From Pelobacter sp. (GTDB taxonomy: Bacteria; Desulfobacterota; Desulfuromonadia; Geobacterales; Pseudopelobacteraceae): a stretch of DNA of 64,000 nucleotides. Below the pieces are notes generated by a model that had not been told where the DNA came from, made no database searches, and was given only the letters and a program-made list of their open reading frames with translations. The position numbers and the translations under genes are program-made. How positions within the stretch are numbered: position 1 is the stretch's first letter; the number at the start of each line of letters is the position of its first letter. This document shows positions 1-8,777 of this stretch, in pieces. Location of the stretch: assembly GCA_030824515.1 (NCBI GenBank), contig JAVBXN010000011.1:39814-103813 (forward strand), in the 5' to 3' direction.

Positions 1-1
1 C

Positions 2-982
2 GTGGCGGTGATCGACGGTTCGAAATTTGAAATCAGTAGCCGGGTGGCACTGGAACCGGGCCTCAAGGCGCTTCGTTTTGCGCCCGGAGACCGCTGGGGC
101 TTCGTAATAAATTCCAGGACCCGTCAGCTCTCGGTTTTTGACGCATCCAGCAACGCAATTGCCTACGACGGCGAAGTCGGCAACGAGCCGGAACAGATCT
201 CCTTCACCGGCGAATTCGCCTACATCCGCTCCAAAAAAACCGCCGAGGTCACGATGATTGCGCTGTCCAACCTGGGCAGGGGGGACAAGATGACCCCGCT
301 GAGGATTTCGGGTGGCGGCATCGCGCCGAGCGAATCCACCATCCGCCCTTCCCTGGCGGACAATATCGTGGCGACTCCCGAGGGGAACGCGGTGCTGATC
401 GCCAGCCCGGCGGACGCGACAATCGTCTACTACATGGAAGGAATGGGGGTTCCGGCCGGAAATTTCCGCACCTACGGAAGGGTTCCGCGGGCGGTCAGCA
501 TTGTCAATCGACAGTTACGCGAGACGACTCCGGGGGTTTACACCGCCAGGGTCAGGATTCCGGCCGGCGGACGATACGACCTGGCATTCCTGCTGGATTC
601 GCCGCGCCTGGTGCAGTGCTTCGACTTCGAAGCCGCGGCAAATCCGGTCATATCAAAACTGAAGAACAGCCGGCCGGTTGATATCGAGTTTATCGACAAG
701 GAGCTCCGGTTAACCGCGGGAAGTCCGCACAAGCTGCGTTTCCGGCTGAAAGACTCGTCCAGCGGCCAGCCGGTGACCGGCATCAAGGACCTGAGCGGCT
801 TGGCCAGCCTGTCGCCGACCGGGTCCTGGAGGCAGAACCTCGCGGCCACCCCGCAGGATGACGGGAGTTACCAGATCGAGTTCAATGCGCCCAGAACCGG
901 AAGATACACTTTCTATTTCACGATCCCGTCACTGCAGCTGAAGGTCAACCAGCTTCGTCCGCTCGACCTGCACGTGCGCTGA
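2..982 (+). CDS. Beta-propeller-like exported protein, C-terminal part (5' truncated by window)
   Basis: The reading frame is open from the window edge, so the true N-terminus and any signal peptide are missing; the GTG at position 2 is not a real start. The first 150 residues read like blades of a YncE/cytochrome-d1-type propeller (for example FAPGDRWGFVINSRTRQLSV and NIVATPEGNAVLIASPAD). The last 100 residues look like a beta-sandwich ending FYFTIPSLQLKVNQLRPLDL. It precedes a cohesin-like secreted protein and two SCO1 proteins on the same strand, which suggests an extracytoplasmic role in the same operon. Substrate and partners are unknown. Confidence 0.55.
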   Translation: MAVIDGSKFEISSRVALEPGLKALRFAPGDRWGFVINSRTRQLSVFDASSNAIAYDGEVGNEPEQISFTGEFAYIRSKKTAEVTMIALSNLGRGDKMTPLRISGGGIAPSESTIRPSLADNIVATPEGNAVLIASPADATIVYYMEGMGVPAGNFRTYGRVPRAVSIVNRQLRETTPGVYTARVRIPAGGRYDLAFLLDSPRLVQCFDFEAAANPVISKLKNSRPVDIEFIDKELRLTAGSPHKLRFRLKDSSSGQPVTGIKDLSGLASLSPTGSWRQNLAATPQDDGSYQIEFNAPRTGRYTFYFTIPSLQLKVNQLRPLDLHVR

Positions 983-1017
983 ATGGATCGGATCAACCCT
1001 CTGCGACCGGAGAACGT

Positions 1018-2328
1018 ATGAACCGGAAAATACTTTCCATATACCTGCTGCTGCAGGTGATTCTGAGCATGGCGGCGCTCGGCGCTGCCGAGGCCGAAGT
1101 GCAGCTGACACTGGTTCCGGAGGGCGGCAATGTTTTCATGCTCCGTGGCAGCGGACTCAAAAACCTCGCCGCGCTCGATTTCGAATTCTCCTACGATGCG
1201 GCCGCCATGAGGAATCCGCTGGCGGTCCGGGGGGAACTGATCCCGCCCGATGCGATCTTCGACTTCAACCCCTCCCTGCCGGGAGAAATACGCCTTTTTA
1301 CCCGGATCTCCAAAAAGGCGATCAACGGCAGCGGCACAATCGCCAGGCTCATATTCGAAGGGGTGGAAAATGCCGAAGGCCGCATCCTGAACATGAGCGC
1401 CAACCTGGTTTCGGTGACGGCAACACCGGTGACCGCCACGGTGCGGATCATGAGCAGAGCCCAGCAGCCACCTGCTCCGCAGCCTGAAACGTCCCCGGCA
1501 GCCACACCCGAGAACGTTGCGACGGACGTCGAGCCACCTGTACGGCAGGTCGCGAACGATTCCCGGACGCTCACGACAGCTGCAGCGGCTTCAACCATGC
1601 CGGGAGCAGTGACGATGCCGCCAAGCCAGCCTGAAAATGAAAGCGGCGCGACTCCGGCAGTCACCGCCGCCACAGAAGCGCCGCCCCCCGTACAACAGCC
1701 GGCAGCTGCGCCGCCACGGCAGCGCGAAGTACCGGAAACGGTAAAACCGGAGCCAGCGGTTCCGCTGAAAAGCGTGAGCTACCCGGACATGTTGGATCGC
1801 ATCCGGGAATATGACGGCCCGAGAACGCCACAGGCGTTGGCCGCACTGTTCGCCCCGGCTTCCGGACAGATGGTCCGGCAGGAGCCCGATGCAGCTCTCT
1901 CGGACGGTGAAAGTGTCGTCAGGCTCCGGATAGATCTGCCGCTGACGCTGAAAGAGACCCCCAGCTTCTCGTTGCGCAGAGCCAGCATGATTACCCTGCA
2001 GCACGCCGAAGACGGAAGCTGGCTGATTGAGGCCAGACCGGCCAGGGACAGTATCGATGCCCGGCTTACGGTCAATGCCGGTGCAAGCACGATCCTGTTT
2101 CCGCTGCTGGTGGCCCCGGCGCTGGAGCCGGCCCTGCCGGCCGCGTACGGTTCGGCTGAGGAGGCATTTCTGCGCTACCTCAAGCCGGATGGCCCACAAA
2201 AAGATCCGCGCTTCGATCTGAACCATGACGGAAAGATCGATCACATCGACGACTACATCCTTACCGTCAACTATCTGGTGGAACGAAACGGTTCCGCCCC
2301 GAAAACGGCCGGGGAAAAGCAGCCGTAA
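1018..2328 (+). CDS. Secreted protein with cohesin-like and dockerin-like (EF-hand) segments
   Basis: The protein has 436 residues. A signal peptide (about residues 1-25, ending ALGAAEA) precedes a beta-rich cohesin-like domain (about 26-145) with the typical FEFSYDAAAM and IARLIFEG strands. A Pro/Ala-rich linker follows at about 150-245. A second domain leads to a C-terminal dockerin-like calcium loop, DLNHDGKIDHIDDYIL, near residue 400; only one loop is obvious. Cohesin and dockerin modules usually mediate calcium-dependent protein-protein binding. Having both in one chain next to SCO1 and cytochrome genes suggests scaffolding of a periplasmic assembly, which is inference. Confidence 0.6.
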   Translation: MNRKILSIYLLLQVILSMAALGAAEAEVQLTLVPEGGNVFMLRGSGLKNLAALDFEFSYDAAAMRNPLAVRGELIPPDAIFDFNPSLPGEIRLFTRISKKAINGSGTIARLIFEGVENAEGRILNMSANLVSVTATPVTATVRIMSRAQQPPAPQPETSPAATPENVATDVEPPVRQVANDSRTLTTAAAASTMPGAVTMPPSQPENESGATPAVTAATEAPPPVQQPAAAPPRQREVPETVKPEPAVPLKSVSYPDMLDRIREYDGPRTPQALAALFAPASGQMVRQEPDAALSDGESVVRLRIDLPLTLKETPSFSLRRASMITLQHAEDGSWLIEARPARDSIDARLTVNAGASTILFPLLVAPALEPALPAAYGSAEEAFLRYLKPDGPQKDPRFDLNHDGKIDHIDDYILTVNYLVERNGSAPKTAGEKQP

Positions 2329-2365
2329 AAGCAGGTGCAGAGATTCTTTGCAAAGGAATGATCCC

Positions 2366-2950
2366 ATGAAACGAAATATACTGGCAGGCGCCATCCTGAT
2401 ACTGCTGGCAATCCTGACCCAACCCGGCCTTTCCCTGGGCGCCACGCCGGCAAAACCGGCCACGGTACGCGTCCAGCTGCAGGACCTGCCGCTATTGGAC
2501 CAGGATGGCAGGCAATTGCGCTTCAAAAGCGACGTGATCGGTGACAAACTGGTGGCGATCACCTTCACCTACACCACCTGCACGACGATCTGCCCGATCC
2601 TGGATTCGATTTTCGTCAAGCTGCAGGACAAGCTGCCCGGCCGTCTCGGCAAGGATGTTTTTCTGGTGACCGTCAGCATCGATCCGGTCAACGACATTCC
2701 GCCGCGGCTCAAGTCCTATGCCGGCAAGCTGAAAGCCAGGCCGGGCTGGAGTTTCATGACCGGCAACAAGGTCAACGTGGACAAAGTGCTGGTCGGACTG
2801 GACATGTTCAGCGCCGACATCCTCAACCATACCCCCTCGATACTGGTCGGAGACGGCAAATCCGGGGTCTGGAGACGCTTCTACGGCTTTCCTTCCGCGG
2901 ACAAGCTGCTGGCCGCGCTGAACGAGCTGTCCGCGGCCCGTTCCAGATAA
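2366..2950 (+). CDS. SCO1/SenC family protein (first copy)
   Basis: SCO1/SenC proteins are thioredoxin-fold periplasmic proteins that deliver copper or reduce disulfides, classically during assembly of the CuA site of cytochrome oxidase. This 194-residue protein starts with MKRNILAGAI and a signal anchor. It carries the CxxxC copper/redox motif (C72 and C76 in TTCTTICP) and the distant histidine H155 (ILNHTPS), so all three copper ligands are present. The frame is open upstream, but the ATG at 2366, which begins a hydrophobic signal sequence, is the sensible start. It is followed 19 bp later by a second SCO1 gene. Confidence 0.88.
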   Translation: MKRNILAGAILILLAILTQPGLSLGATPAKPATVRVQLQDLPLLDQDGRQLRFKSDVIGDKLVAITFTYTTCTTICPILDSIFVKLQDKLPGRLGKDVFLVTVSIDPVNDIPPRLKSYAGKLKARPGWSFMTGNKVNVDKVLVGLDMFSADILNHTPSILVGDGKSGVWRRFYGFPSADKLLAALNELSAARSR

Positions 2951-2969
2951 AGATATCGGGAGCACTGAA

Positions 2970-3569
2970 ATGAACCTGCTCAAAACCATGATCTGCGTTG
3001 CCCTGCTGTTTTGCGCTCTGGCGATTCCTTCTCAGGCAGCAACGGCGCTGCCGGGTGCAAAGGATAGCGATGCTGCCAGGCGCGCTTACTTCACCGACCT
3101 CAAGGTCATCAGCAACGAGGGGCGGGAACTGCGCTTCTACTCCGATATCCTCAGGGACAAAACCGTCCTGATCAGCTTCTACTACCTGGACTGCGGCACC
3201 GTCTGCCCGCTGCAAAACAAGGTGCTGGCCGAGCTGCAGAACCTGCTGGGAGAGCGGCTGGGCAAGGACATCCTGGTCCTGTCCATATCGGTCGATCCGG
3301 CCCGCGACAATCCCGAACTGGTCAAAGCCTATGCCAGGTCCTGGAACGCCAGGGCGGGCCGGCTGTTTCTGACCGGCAGCAAGCTCAACGTGGACTGGAT
3401 CAACTACAAGCTGGGCTATTACACCGAGGATCCCCCCACCCACAAGGCCACCTATCTGCTGGGCAATGTGAAGTCAGGGCACTGGATGACCGTGCGCCCC
3501 GACACCAAGGCCAGGGTGCTGGCGGACAACCTGCTGAAACTGGCGGAGGGACAGAATGCCGCGCGCTGA
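2970..3569 (+). CDS. SCO1/SenC family protein (second copy)
   Basis: This is a 199-residue paralogue of the preceding gene with its own signal peptide (residues 1-23). The CxxxC motif is C75/C79 in DCGTVCP and the distal ligand is H158 (PPTHKAT). The two SCO proteins differ clearly outside the motif, so they may act on different clients or as a copper-chaperone/thiol-reductase pair. The 3' end overlaps the start of the cytochrome-binding-protein fusion by 14 bp, which implies translational coupling. Confidence 0.88.
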   Translation: MNLLKTMICVALLFCALAIPSQAATALPGAKDSDAARRAYFTDLKVISNEGRELRFYSDILRDKTVLISFYYLDCGTVCPLQNKVLAELQNLLGERLGKDILVLSISVDPARDNPELVKAYARSWNARAGRLFLTGSKLNVDWINYKLGYYTEDPPTHKATYLLGNVKSGHWMTVRPDTKARVLADNLLKLAEGQNAAR

Positions 3570-5169
3570 CACTTCGAACCGCTGCCGGACGGCACTGATC
3601 ATCCTGCTGGCGCTGCTGAGCCTGCCTTTGCTCTGCGCACAAAAAGCCGCTGCCGCTCCGCTGACCCCGCAGGAGGAACGCGGCCGACAGGTCTATGTCA
3701 ACGGCGCCAGCCCGTCCGGCGTCCCGATCCTGGCCTATTTCGGCAAGGACCTGCTGGAAGTGCCGGGAGAATCGGCCACCTGCGCCAGCTGTCACGGATA
3801 TGACGGACTGGGGCGGACCGAAAGCGGCGTGATCCCCTCCAACATCACCTGGCCCCGGATCATGAAGAGCTATGGACATATCCACCCAGACGGCCTGGAG
3901 CATGGCCCCTTCACGGTGGAGAGCCTGAAGAGCTACATGGAGGATGGCATCTACCCCGGCGGTAGGCAGGGCGACCCGTCGATGCCGGTTTACCGGATCG
4001 ATGCCCGGGATCTGGACGATCTGATCGCCTACCTGAAAAGACTCGACAGCTATCTGGACCCGGGCATCAGCGATTCGCGGATCAGAGTCGGCACGCTGCT
4101 GCCATCCGGGGGCCCTTCGGCTGAACTGGGCGAGGTGATGCGACGGACTATCGAGGCATATTTCAGTGACATTAACACCCGGGGCGGGATTTATGGCCGC
4201 AGCCTGACACTGACGACGGGCAGGCCCCGCACGACGGCCGACATGTCGCGCTTCCTGCGATCAATGGCTCCGGAACAGGAAGTCTTTGCGCTGGTCAACA
4301 GCTTTACGCCCGCAATGGAATCGGAGCTGGGCAACCTGATCGAAGAACAGCACCTGCCGCTGATCGCCCCCTTCTCGCTTTTCCCGATCGAAGACCAGCT
4401 GCTGCACCGCTACCGCTTCTACCTGTACGCCGGACTGCGGGAACAGATCCTGGTGCTGGCGCGCCATGCCACCAACAGCCTGCCGCTGAAAAATCCGCGC
4501 ATACAGATCCTTTACCCGGAACGGGAGGGGCTGGCCGGTATGCTGGCAACGGCCGAGGAGATTTTCCGGTCCAAGGGGTGGAAGGACATCTCCCGGACAG
4601 GTTACACAGCCGCTGGCGAAATTCCGGCCGCGGCGCTGGAGCGGCTGCGCGACGGCGGATCCGACCTGTTGCTGTTTCTGGGAGGAGAAACCGAGGCCGG
4701 AACATTGTTTAAAGCATTGGGCGACGGCGGATGCGCGACCACACTGCTGATGCCGGGCGTGCCGGCGGGAAAAGCCATCTACAGCATTCCGCTATCCTGC
4801 AAGGACAAGGTCTGGCTCTCGTTTCCGTCACTGCCCGACGACCGCAAGGAGTGGGGTTTGAGCGAATTCCGGGCCATGGCCGCCCGGCAGCAGCTGGCGG
4901 TAACCCATCCGACGGCACAGCTGGCAGCCTACTCGGCGGCCAAGATCCTGGTGGAGGGGTTGCGCCGGGCCGGCCGCAACCTGAGCCGCGAAAGGCTGCT
5001 GGAAGCGTTGGAAGGCATCTTTGAATTCGATACCGGGCTAACCCCGCTGGTCTCCTACAACAAAAACCGCCGCATCGGGGCGCTGGGAGCCCATATCGTC
5101 GGGGTCGATCCGCTGCAGGCGGGCAGCAACGGGTTCTTCATCCCGCGCGGCTGGATAGCGGCCCAATGA
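3556..5169 (+). CDS. Cytochrome c fused to a type-1 periplasmic ligand-binding domain
   Basis: The 537-residue protein has a signal peptide (about 1-34), then a single-haem cytochrome c domain with CASCH at residues 76-80 and a plausible Met ligand near 141. From about residue 175 it has a domain resembling the branched-chain amino-acid binding proteins of ABC importers (IRVGTLLPSGGPSAELGEVM). The fusion could couple ligand sensing or delivery to electron transfer in the periplasm. No LIV-type permease is adjacent; the neighbouring ABC transporter is of the FtsX/MacB type. The ligand is unknown. Confidence 0.8.
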   Translation: MPRADTSNRCRTALIILLALLSLPLLCAQKAAAAPLTPQEERGRQVYVNGASPSGVPILAYFGKDLLEVPGESATCASCHGYDGLGRTESGVIPSNITWPRIMKSYGHIHPDGLEHGPFTVESLKSYMEDGIYPGGRQGDPSMPVYRIDARDLDDLIAYLKRLDSYLDPGISDSRIRVGTLLPSGGPSAELGEVMRRTIEAYFSDINTRGGIYGRSLTLTTGRPRTTADMSRFLRSMAPEQEVFALVNSFTPAMESELGNLIEEQHLPLIAPFSLFPIEDQLLHRYRFYLYAGLREQILVLARHATNSLPLKNPRIQILYPEREGLAGMLATAEEIFRSKGWKDISRTGYTAAGEIPAAALERLRDGGSDLLLFLGGETEAGTLFKALGDGGCATTLLMPGVPAGKAIYSIPLSCKDKVWLSFPSLPDDRKEWGLSEFRAMAARQQLAVTHPTAQLAAYSAAKILVEGLRRAGRNLSRERLLEALEGIFEFDTGLTPLVSYNKNRRIGALGAHIVGVDPLQAGSNGFFIPRGWIAAQ

Positions 5170-5188
5170 TGCAGTTCCGGAGAAATTG

Positions 5189-5497
5189 ATGACCCTGCGC
5201 GCCTCAACCATATTCGCCACATATACGGCACTGGGCCTTTTGTTGCTGGCAGTGATCGTCATCGACTCTTCCTCGCGCTCCGTAACCGACCGGCAGAATC
5301 TTGAAGAGCGGCGGGCGCTGGTAAAGAGCCTTTCGCTGACCGACCTGGTCCTGTTCACCGATGCGCGCTACACCCGCCATCCGTCGATGGCGGACCGCCA
5401 TACACCTTTTCAGGACTACCCGCTCTCGCTGGAGCACTTTCCCTCCGGTTCCCTGATCCCCCCGCCCCCCCATGTGAGGTCCTATGGCAAATATTGA
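5189..5497 (+). CDS. Small membrane-anchored protein of unknown function
   Basis: The protein has about 102 residues. An N-terminal hydrophobic anchor (about 8-25, FATYTALGLLLLAVIVID) is followed by a polar periplasmic tail ending in a Pro run. The ATG at 5189 is preferred over the TTG directly before it because of the upstream CCGGAG. Its end overlaps the permease start by 14 bp, so it is translated with the ABC genes. The family was not recognised; position suggests a small accessory subunit of the transporter. Confidence 0.6.
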   Translation: MTLRASTIFATYTALGLLLLAVIVIDSSSRSVTDRQNLEERRALVKSLSLTDLVLFTDARYTRHPSMADRHTPFQDYPLSLEHFPSGSLIPPPPHVRSYGKY

Positions 5498-6617
5498 AAA
5501 GCAGCGCGCGATCATAGATTTCACGCTGGCATCGCTGATGCGCAGGAAGGGCAAGAATGCGGCGCTGCTGGTGGTTTATACCCTGGTGGTGGCCGCGCTG
5601 GCCTCGGTCATGTTTCTCACCAAAAGCATCCGCTCGGAAGCCGCGGCGGTGCTGGTCGATGCGCCGGAACTGGTGGTGCAGCGGATGGTGGCCGGCCGCC
5701 ACGAAATGATTCCGCTCAGCTACATCGAAAAGATCGCCTCGATTCGCGGTGTCAAGTCGGTCAGGGGCAGACTGTGGGGCTATTATTACGACCCGGTTTT
5801 CGGTGCCAATTACACGCTGCTGGTCCCGCAGGAGTCCCCTCCCGAAGAGGGCAAGGTAGCCGTCGGCCAGGGAGTGGCGCGCAGCGCCCTGGCCGAAGTG
5901 GACAACATCATGCCGTTTCGCACCAGCCAGGGCGCCCTGTTCACGTTGACCGTAGCCAGGGTGCTGCCGGCCGGCACGGAGCTGGTTTCCTCGGACCTGG
6001 TCCTGCTCTCCGCGGCCGATTTCAAGACTCTGTTCGGCATACCCGACGGCATGGCCACCGACCTGGTGGCCGAGGTTTCCAACCCGTCCGAGATCCCGAC
6101 CATCGCCGCCAAGATCGCCAGGCTACTGCCCGACACCCGCCCGATTGCCAGGGACGAAATTCTGCGCACCTACGATGCGATCTTCAACTGGCGCAGCGGC
6201 ATCCTGCTGGCGATCCTGTCCGGGGCGCTGCTGGCGTTCTTCATTTTTGCCTGGGACAAGGCCACCGGGCTGTCGGCCGAGGAACGACGGGAGATCGGCA
6301 TCCTGAAAGCGATCGGCTGGGACGTGGGCGACGTGCTGATGATGAAACTCTGGGAAGGAGCGGCCCTGTCGCTGACCGCCTTCGTGACCGGCGTAATCCT
6401 GGCCTGGCTGCATGTATTTGCCGGCGGGGCGGCGCTTTTCGTGCCGGTGCTGAAGGGGTGGTCGGTGCTGTACCCCTCTTTCCGCCTGACTCCCTCGATC
6501 GACCTGATGCAGCTGGCGGTGCTGTTTTTTCTGACCGTGATTCCCTACACCGTCGCAACCATCGTTCCCTGCTGGCGGGCGGCCACCGCCGCGCCGGACT
6601 CGGTCATGAGAGGCTAG
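5484..6617 (+). CDS. FtsX/MacB-type ABC transporter permease
   Basis: The 377-residue protein has the layout of FtsX/LolE/MacB permeases. One N-terminal transmembrane helix (about 28-48) is followed by a large extracytoplasmic domain (about 50-225). Three C-terminal helices follow, with the conserved cytoplasmic stretch EERREIGILKAIGWD between the first two. Such permeases use cytoplasmic ATP hydrolysis to drive periplasmic conformational work. The ATPase gene begins 4 bp downstream. The client is unknown but probably belongs to this redox operon. Confidence 0.83.
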   Translation: MANIEKQRAIIDFTLASLMRRKGKNAALLVVYTLVVAALASVMFLTKSIRSEAAAVLVDAPELVVQRMVAGRHEMIPLSYIEKIASIRGVKSVRGRLWGYYYDPVFGANYTLLVPQESPPEEGKVAVGQGVARSALAEVDNIMPFRTSQGALFTLTVARVLPAGTELVSSDLVLLSAADFKTLFGIPDGMATDLVAEVSNPSEIPTIAAKIARLLPDTRPIARDEILRTYDAIFNWRSGILLAILSGALLAFFIFAWDKATGLSAEERREIGILKAIGWDVGDVLMMKLWEGAALSLTAFVTGVILAWLHVFAGGAALFVPVLKGWSVLYPSFRLTPSIDLMQLAVLFFLTVIPYTVATIVPCWRAATAAPDSVMRG

Positions 6618-6620
6618 CCG

Positions 6621-7307
6621 ATGATCATCCTGAACCAGGTATCCAAGGTTTTCAACAAGGGCAAACAGAACGAATTCGTTTCGCTGCGGGAGATCAGCAT
6701 CACGATCCCGCGGCAGCAGGTCACGGTACTTAAAGGTCCCAGCGGCTCGGGCAAGACCACGCTTCTAAGCATCATCGGCGGCATGTCGCGCCCAACTTCC
6801 GGCCGCGTCACGCTGGACGGGCGCGAGACAACCAGCCTGCCGGAGCGTTTTCTGGCGGCGCTGCGCCGTGAGACCTTCGGCTTCATCTTCCAGCAGTTCA
6901 ACCTGATCAACGGCATCAGCATCCTCGAAAATGTGATGCTGCCGGCCGTACCCAACGGTGAACGCCATGCGCCACTAAAGGGTCGCGCCATGGATCTGCT
7001 GGCCATGTTCGGACTGGAGGCCAGGGCCGCAACACGGGTCGAGCTGCTTTCCGGAGGAGAGATGCAGCGCGTGGCCATCGCCCGGGCCCTGATCAACAAC
7101 CCGCGAGTCATCATCGCCGATGAACCGACCGCCCATCTAGACTCGAAACTTTCGGGCGAACTGATCACGATCATAGGGCGGCTCAAGCAGGAAGGAAGAA
7201 CCATTATCATGGCCAGCCACGACCCGCTGGTCTGCGACGCCGCAGTGGTGGACAACCTGGTCGAGATCCGCGACGGCGAAATTAGCGACTCCGCTCCGGC
7301 GAAATGA
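6621..7307 (+). CDS. ABC transporter ATP-binding protein, LolD/MacB type
   Basis: The 228-residue nucleotide-binding subunit is complete: Walker A GPSGSGKTT (39-47), Q-loop FQQFNL, signature LSGGE (143-147), Walker B VIIADEPT (163-170) and the switch histidine in MASHDP. Sequence and length fit the MacB/LolD group that pairs with FtsX-type permeases. It lies directly after the permease, and its stop overlaps the start of the next membrane protein by 4 bp. Confidence 0.92.
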   Translation: MIILNQVSKVFNKGKQNEFVSLREISITIPRQQVTVLKGPSGSGKTTLLSIIGGMSRPTSGRVTLDGRETTSLPERFLAALRRETFGFIFQQFNLINGISILENVMLPAVPNGERHAPLKGRAMDLLAMFGLEARAATRVELLSGGEMQRVAIARALINNPRVIIADEPTAHLDSKLSGELITIIGRLKQEGRTIIMASHDPLVCDAAVVDNLVEIRDGEISDSAPAK

Positions 7308-8296
7308 TCCTGCACCCGGCTGTCATAGCGTTGATCTGCGGTTCGCTGCTGACCAGCGCGATCATGCTCTACGCCTCCTTTTTCGCGCTGCGGATAATCC
7401 GCCGCTGGGATCTGGCCAGCGGCAGCGAACTGCAACTGGAACTGGAGCACCGCACCTACCTGATTTCAACTATCATGGCCTGCGGCATGGTCTTCCAGGC
7501 CCTTTCTCTGTTTCTCTTCATCCACACCGCCGACAGCCTCAGCACGCTTTTCAAGGGAGCCATGTGCGCCGCCGGAACCCTCAACCTGAACATGTTCGGC
7601 TATCCGCTGCTGCTGCTGAAACTGGCCATCTTCCTGCTGGCCGGCCTCTGGCTGATCATCAACCACAGCGACAACCGGGGTTACGACTATCCGCTGATCC
7701 GGGTCAAATACCTGCTGCTGCTGGGCATAACCCCGCTGATGGTGGCCGAGTCGCTGCTGCTGGGACTGTACTTCGGGCTGATGAAACCGCACGTGATCAC
7801 CTCCTGCTGCGGGAGCCTGTTCGGGTCTGAAGCAAAAGGCCTGGCCCCCGCGCTAGCGCTGGTCCCGGAGGTTCCGCTGCTGGCCGTTTTGGCCACGGTA
7901 GTGACAGCCCTGCTGTTATCAGGCGCCGGCTACCTCCGCAGCGGCCGGGGCGCCGTCCTCTTTTCGGTTCTGTCGCTGACGGCTTTCCTGTGCGGAACCG
8001 TGGCGCTGTTTTCGGCCCTGCCGGTGTACATCTACGCGCTCCCCAGCCATCACTGCCCCTTCTGCATGCTGCAGCGCGACTACGGCTTCACAGGGTATGT
8101 TTACTATGCCACGCTGCTGGGGGGGGCGGTCAGCGGGATCGGCGCCGGAATCCTGCAGCGCTTCCGCCGCATAGGGAGCCTGGCTTCGCTGCCGGCTTTC
8201 CAACGCAGCCTGGTCATCGGCGCCATGCTGCTGTTTGCGGTTTTTATGGCGCTTGCCTTCTGGCAGGTATGGTTTTCGGAGTTGCGGCTGACCTAG
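7304..8296 (+). CDS. Polytopic membrane protein with Cys/His clusters, unknown
   Basis: The 330-residue protein has about eight predicted membrane segments. It contains cysteine and histidine groups that could bind metal or form redox pairs: C168-C169 (ITSCCGS) and HHCPFC at 249-254, plus C88 in a GAMCAAG segment. It is translationally coupled to the ABC ATPase and closes the operon. In a cluster with SCO1 proteins, a membrane metal or thiol carrier is an attractive but unproven reading. No family was recognised with confidence. Confidence 0.6.
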   Translation: MILHPAVIALICGSLLTSAIMLYASFFALRIIRRWDLASGSELQLELEHRTYLISTIMACGMVFQALSLFLFIHTADSLSTLFKGAMCAAGTLNLNMFGYPLLLLKLAIFLLAGLWLIINHSDNRGYDYPLIRVKYLLLLGITPLMVAESLLLGLYFGLMKPHVITSCCGSLFGSEAKGLAPALALVPEVPLLAVLATVVTALLLSGAGYLRSGRGAVLFSVLSLTAFLCGTVALFSALPVYIYALPSHHCPFCMLQRDYGFTGYVYYATLLGGAVSGIGAGILQRFRRIGSLASLPAFQRSLVIGAMLLFAVFMALAFWQVWFSELRLT

Positions 8297-8346
8297 TTTC
8301 CGGTTGTTGATCTGCCCGCTGCCCGATCTAACTCCAGGTTTCATGT

Positions 8347-8374
8347 TTGAATTTCTCCGGTTAACTGTTAGTAT
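8347..8374 (+). promoter_or_regulatory. Candidate sigma-70 promoter for the 8.4-10.9 kb operon
   Basis: TTGAAT (8347-8352) and TAGTAT (8369-8374) are separated by 16 bp in the only gene-free gap on this strand before the DUF4398-like gene. Predicted by eye. Confidence 0.45.
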
Positions 8375-8404
8375 CGGCAAACAAATACTTTCATGGGAGG
8401 CACT

Positions 8405-8776
8405 ATGCGAATACATCGGATACTGATCAGCGGGGCGCTGCTGCTGGCTGCCGCGACCGCCCAGGCCGCTCCGGCCGAGCAGCAGCTCAAGCAGCTGGAA
8501 CAGCGCGCCGCCAAGGCGGCTGAATCGACCGCCGGGGAATACGCCAAAGACGGCCTGAACGCGGCCGGCGCCAACATTGCGGCTGCCAGGGCGGCACTGG
8601 CGGCCGGCAGGGAACGGGAAGCCATCCAGCAGGCGGAACTGGCCGAAGCGCGCCTCAATGCGGCCGAAGCCAGAGCGGCCGAAAAGGAGATGGTTGAAAA
8701 GGTGGCGGTGCGCCGCTCCGAACTGAAGAAAGCGGAAGCGCTGCTGGAACGTTATCGCCAGGGGGAGGTCAACTGA
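8405..8776 (+). CDS. Exported Ala-rich helical protein (DUF4398-like)
   Basis: The protein has 123 residues: a signal peptide (1-21, ending ATAQA) followed by a continuous Ala/Glu-rich amphipathic helix rich in LAEARLNAAEARAAEKE-type heptads. This matches the small DUF4398 class often found near OmpA-like or lipoprotein genes. The ATG at 8405 is chosen over 8393 because GGAGG lies at 8396-8400. The next gene begins 1 bp after the stop and is of similar composition. The likely role is envelope structural; this is inference. Confidence 0.7.
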   Translation: MRIHRILISGALLLAAATAQAAPAEQQLKQLEQRAAKAAESTAGEYAKDGLNAAGANIAAARAALAAGREREAIQQAELAEARLNAAEARAAEKEMVEKVAVRRSELKKAEALLERYRQGEVN

Positions 8777-8777
8777 T

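Noticed and set aside
1591..2568. Long minus-strand open frame (325 codons) opposite the cohesin-like and SCO1 genes
   Set aside because: It is antisense to clearly coding GC-rich genes, has no family-like sequence and no sensible ribosome site; similar shadows occur at 19556-20437 and 24877-25833.
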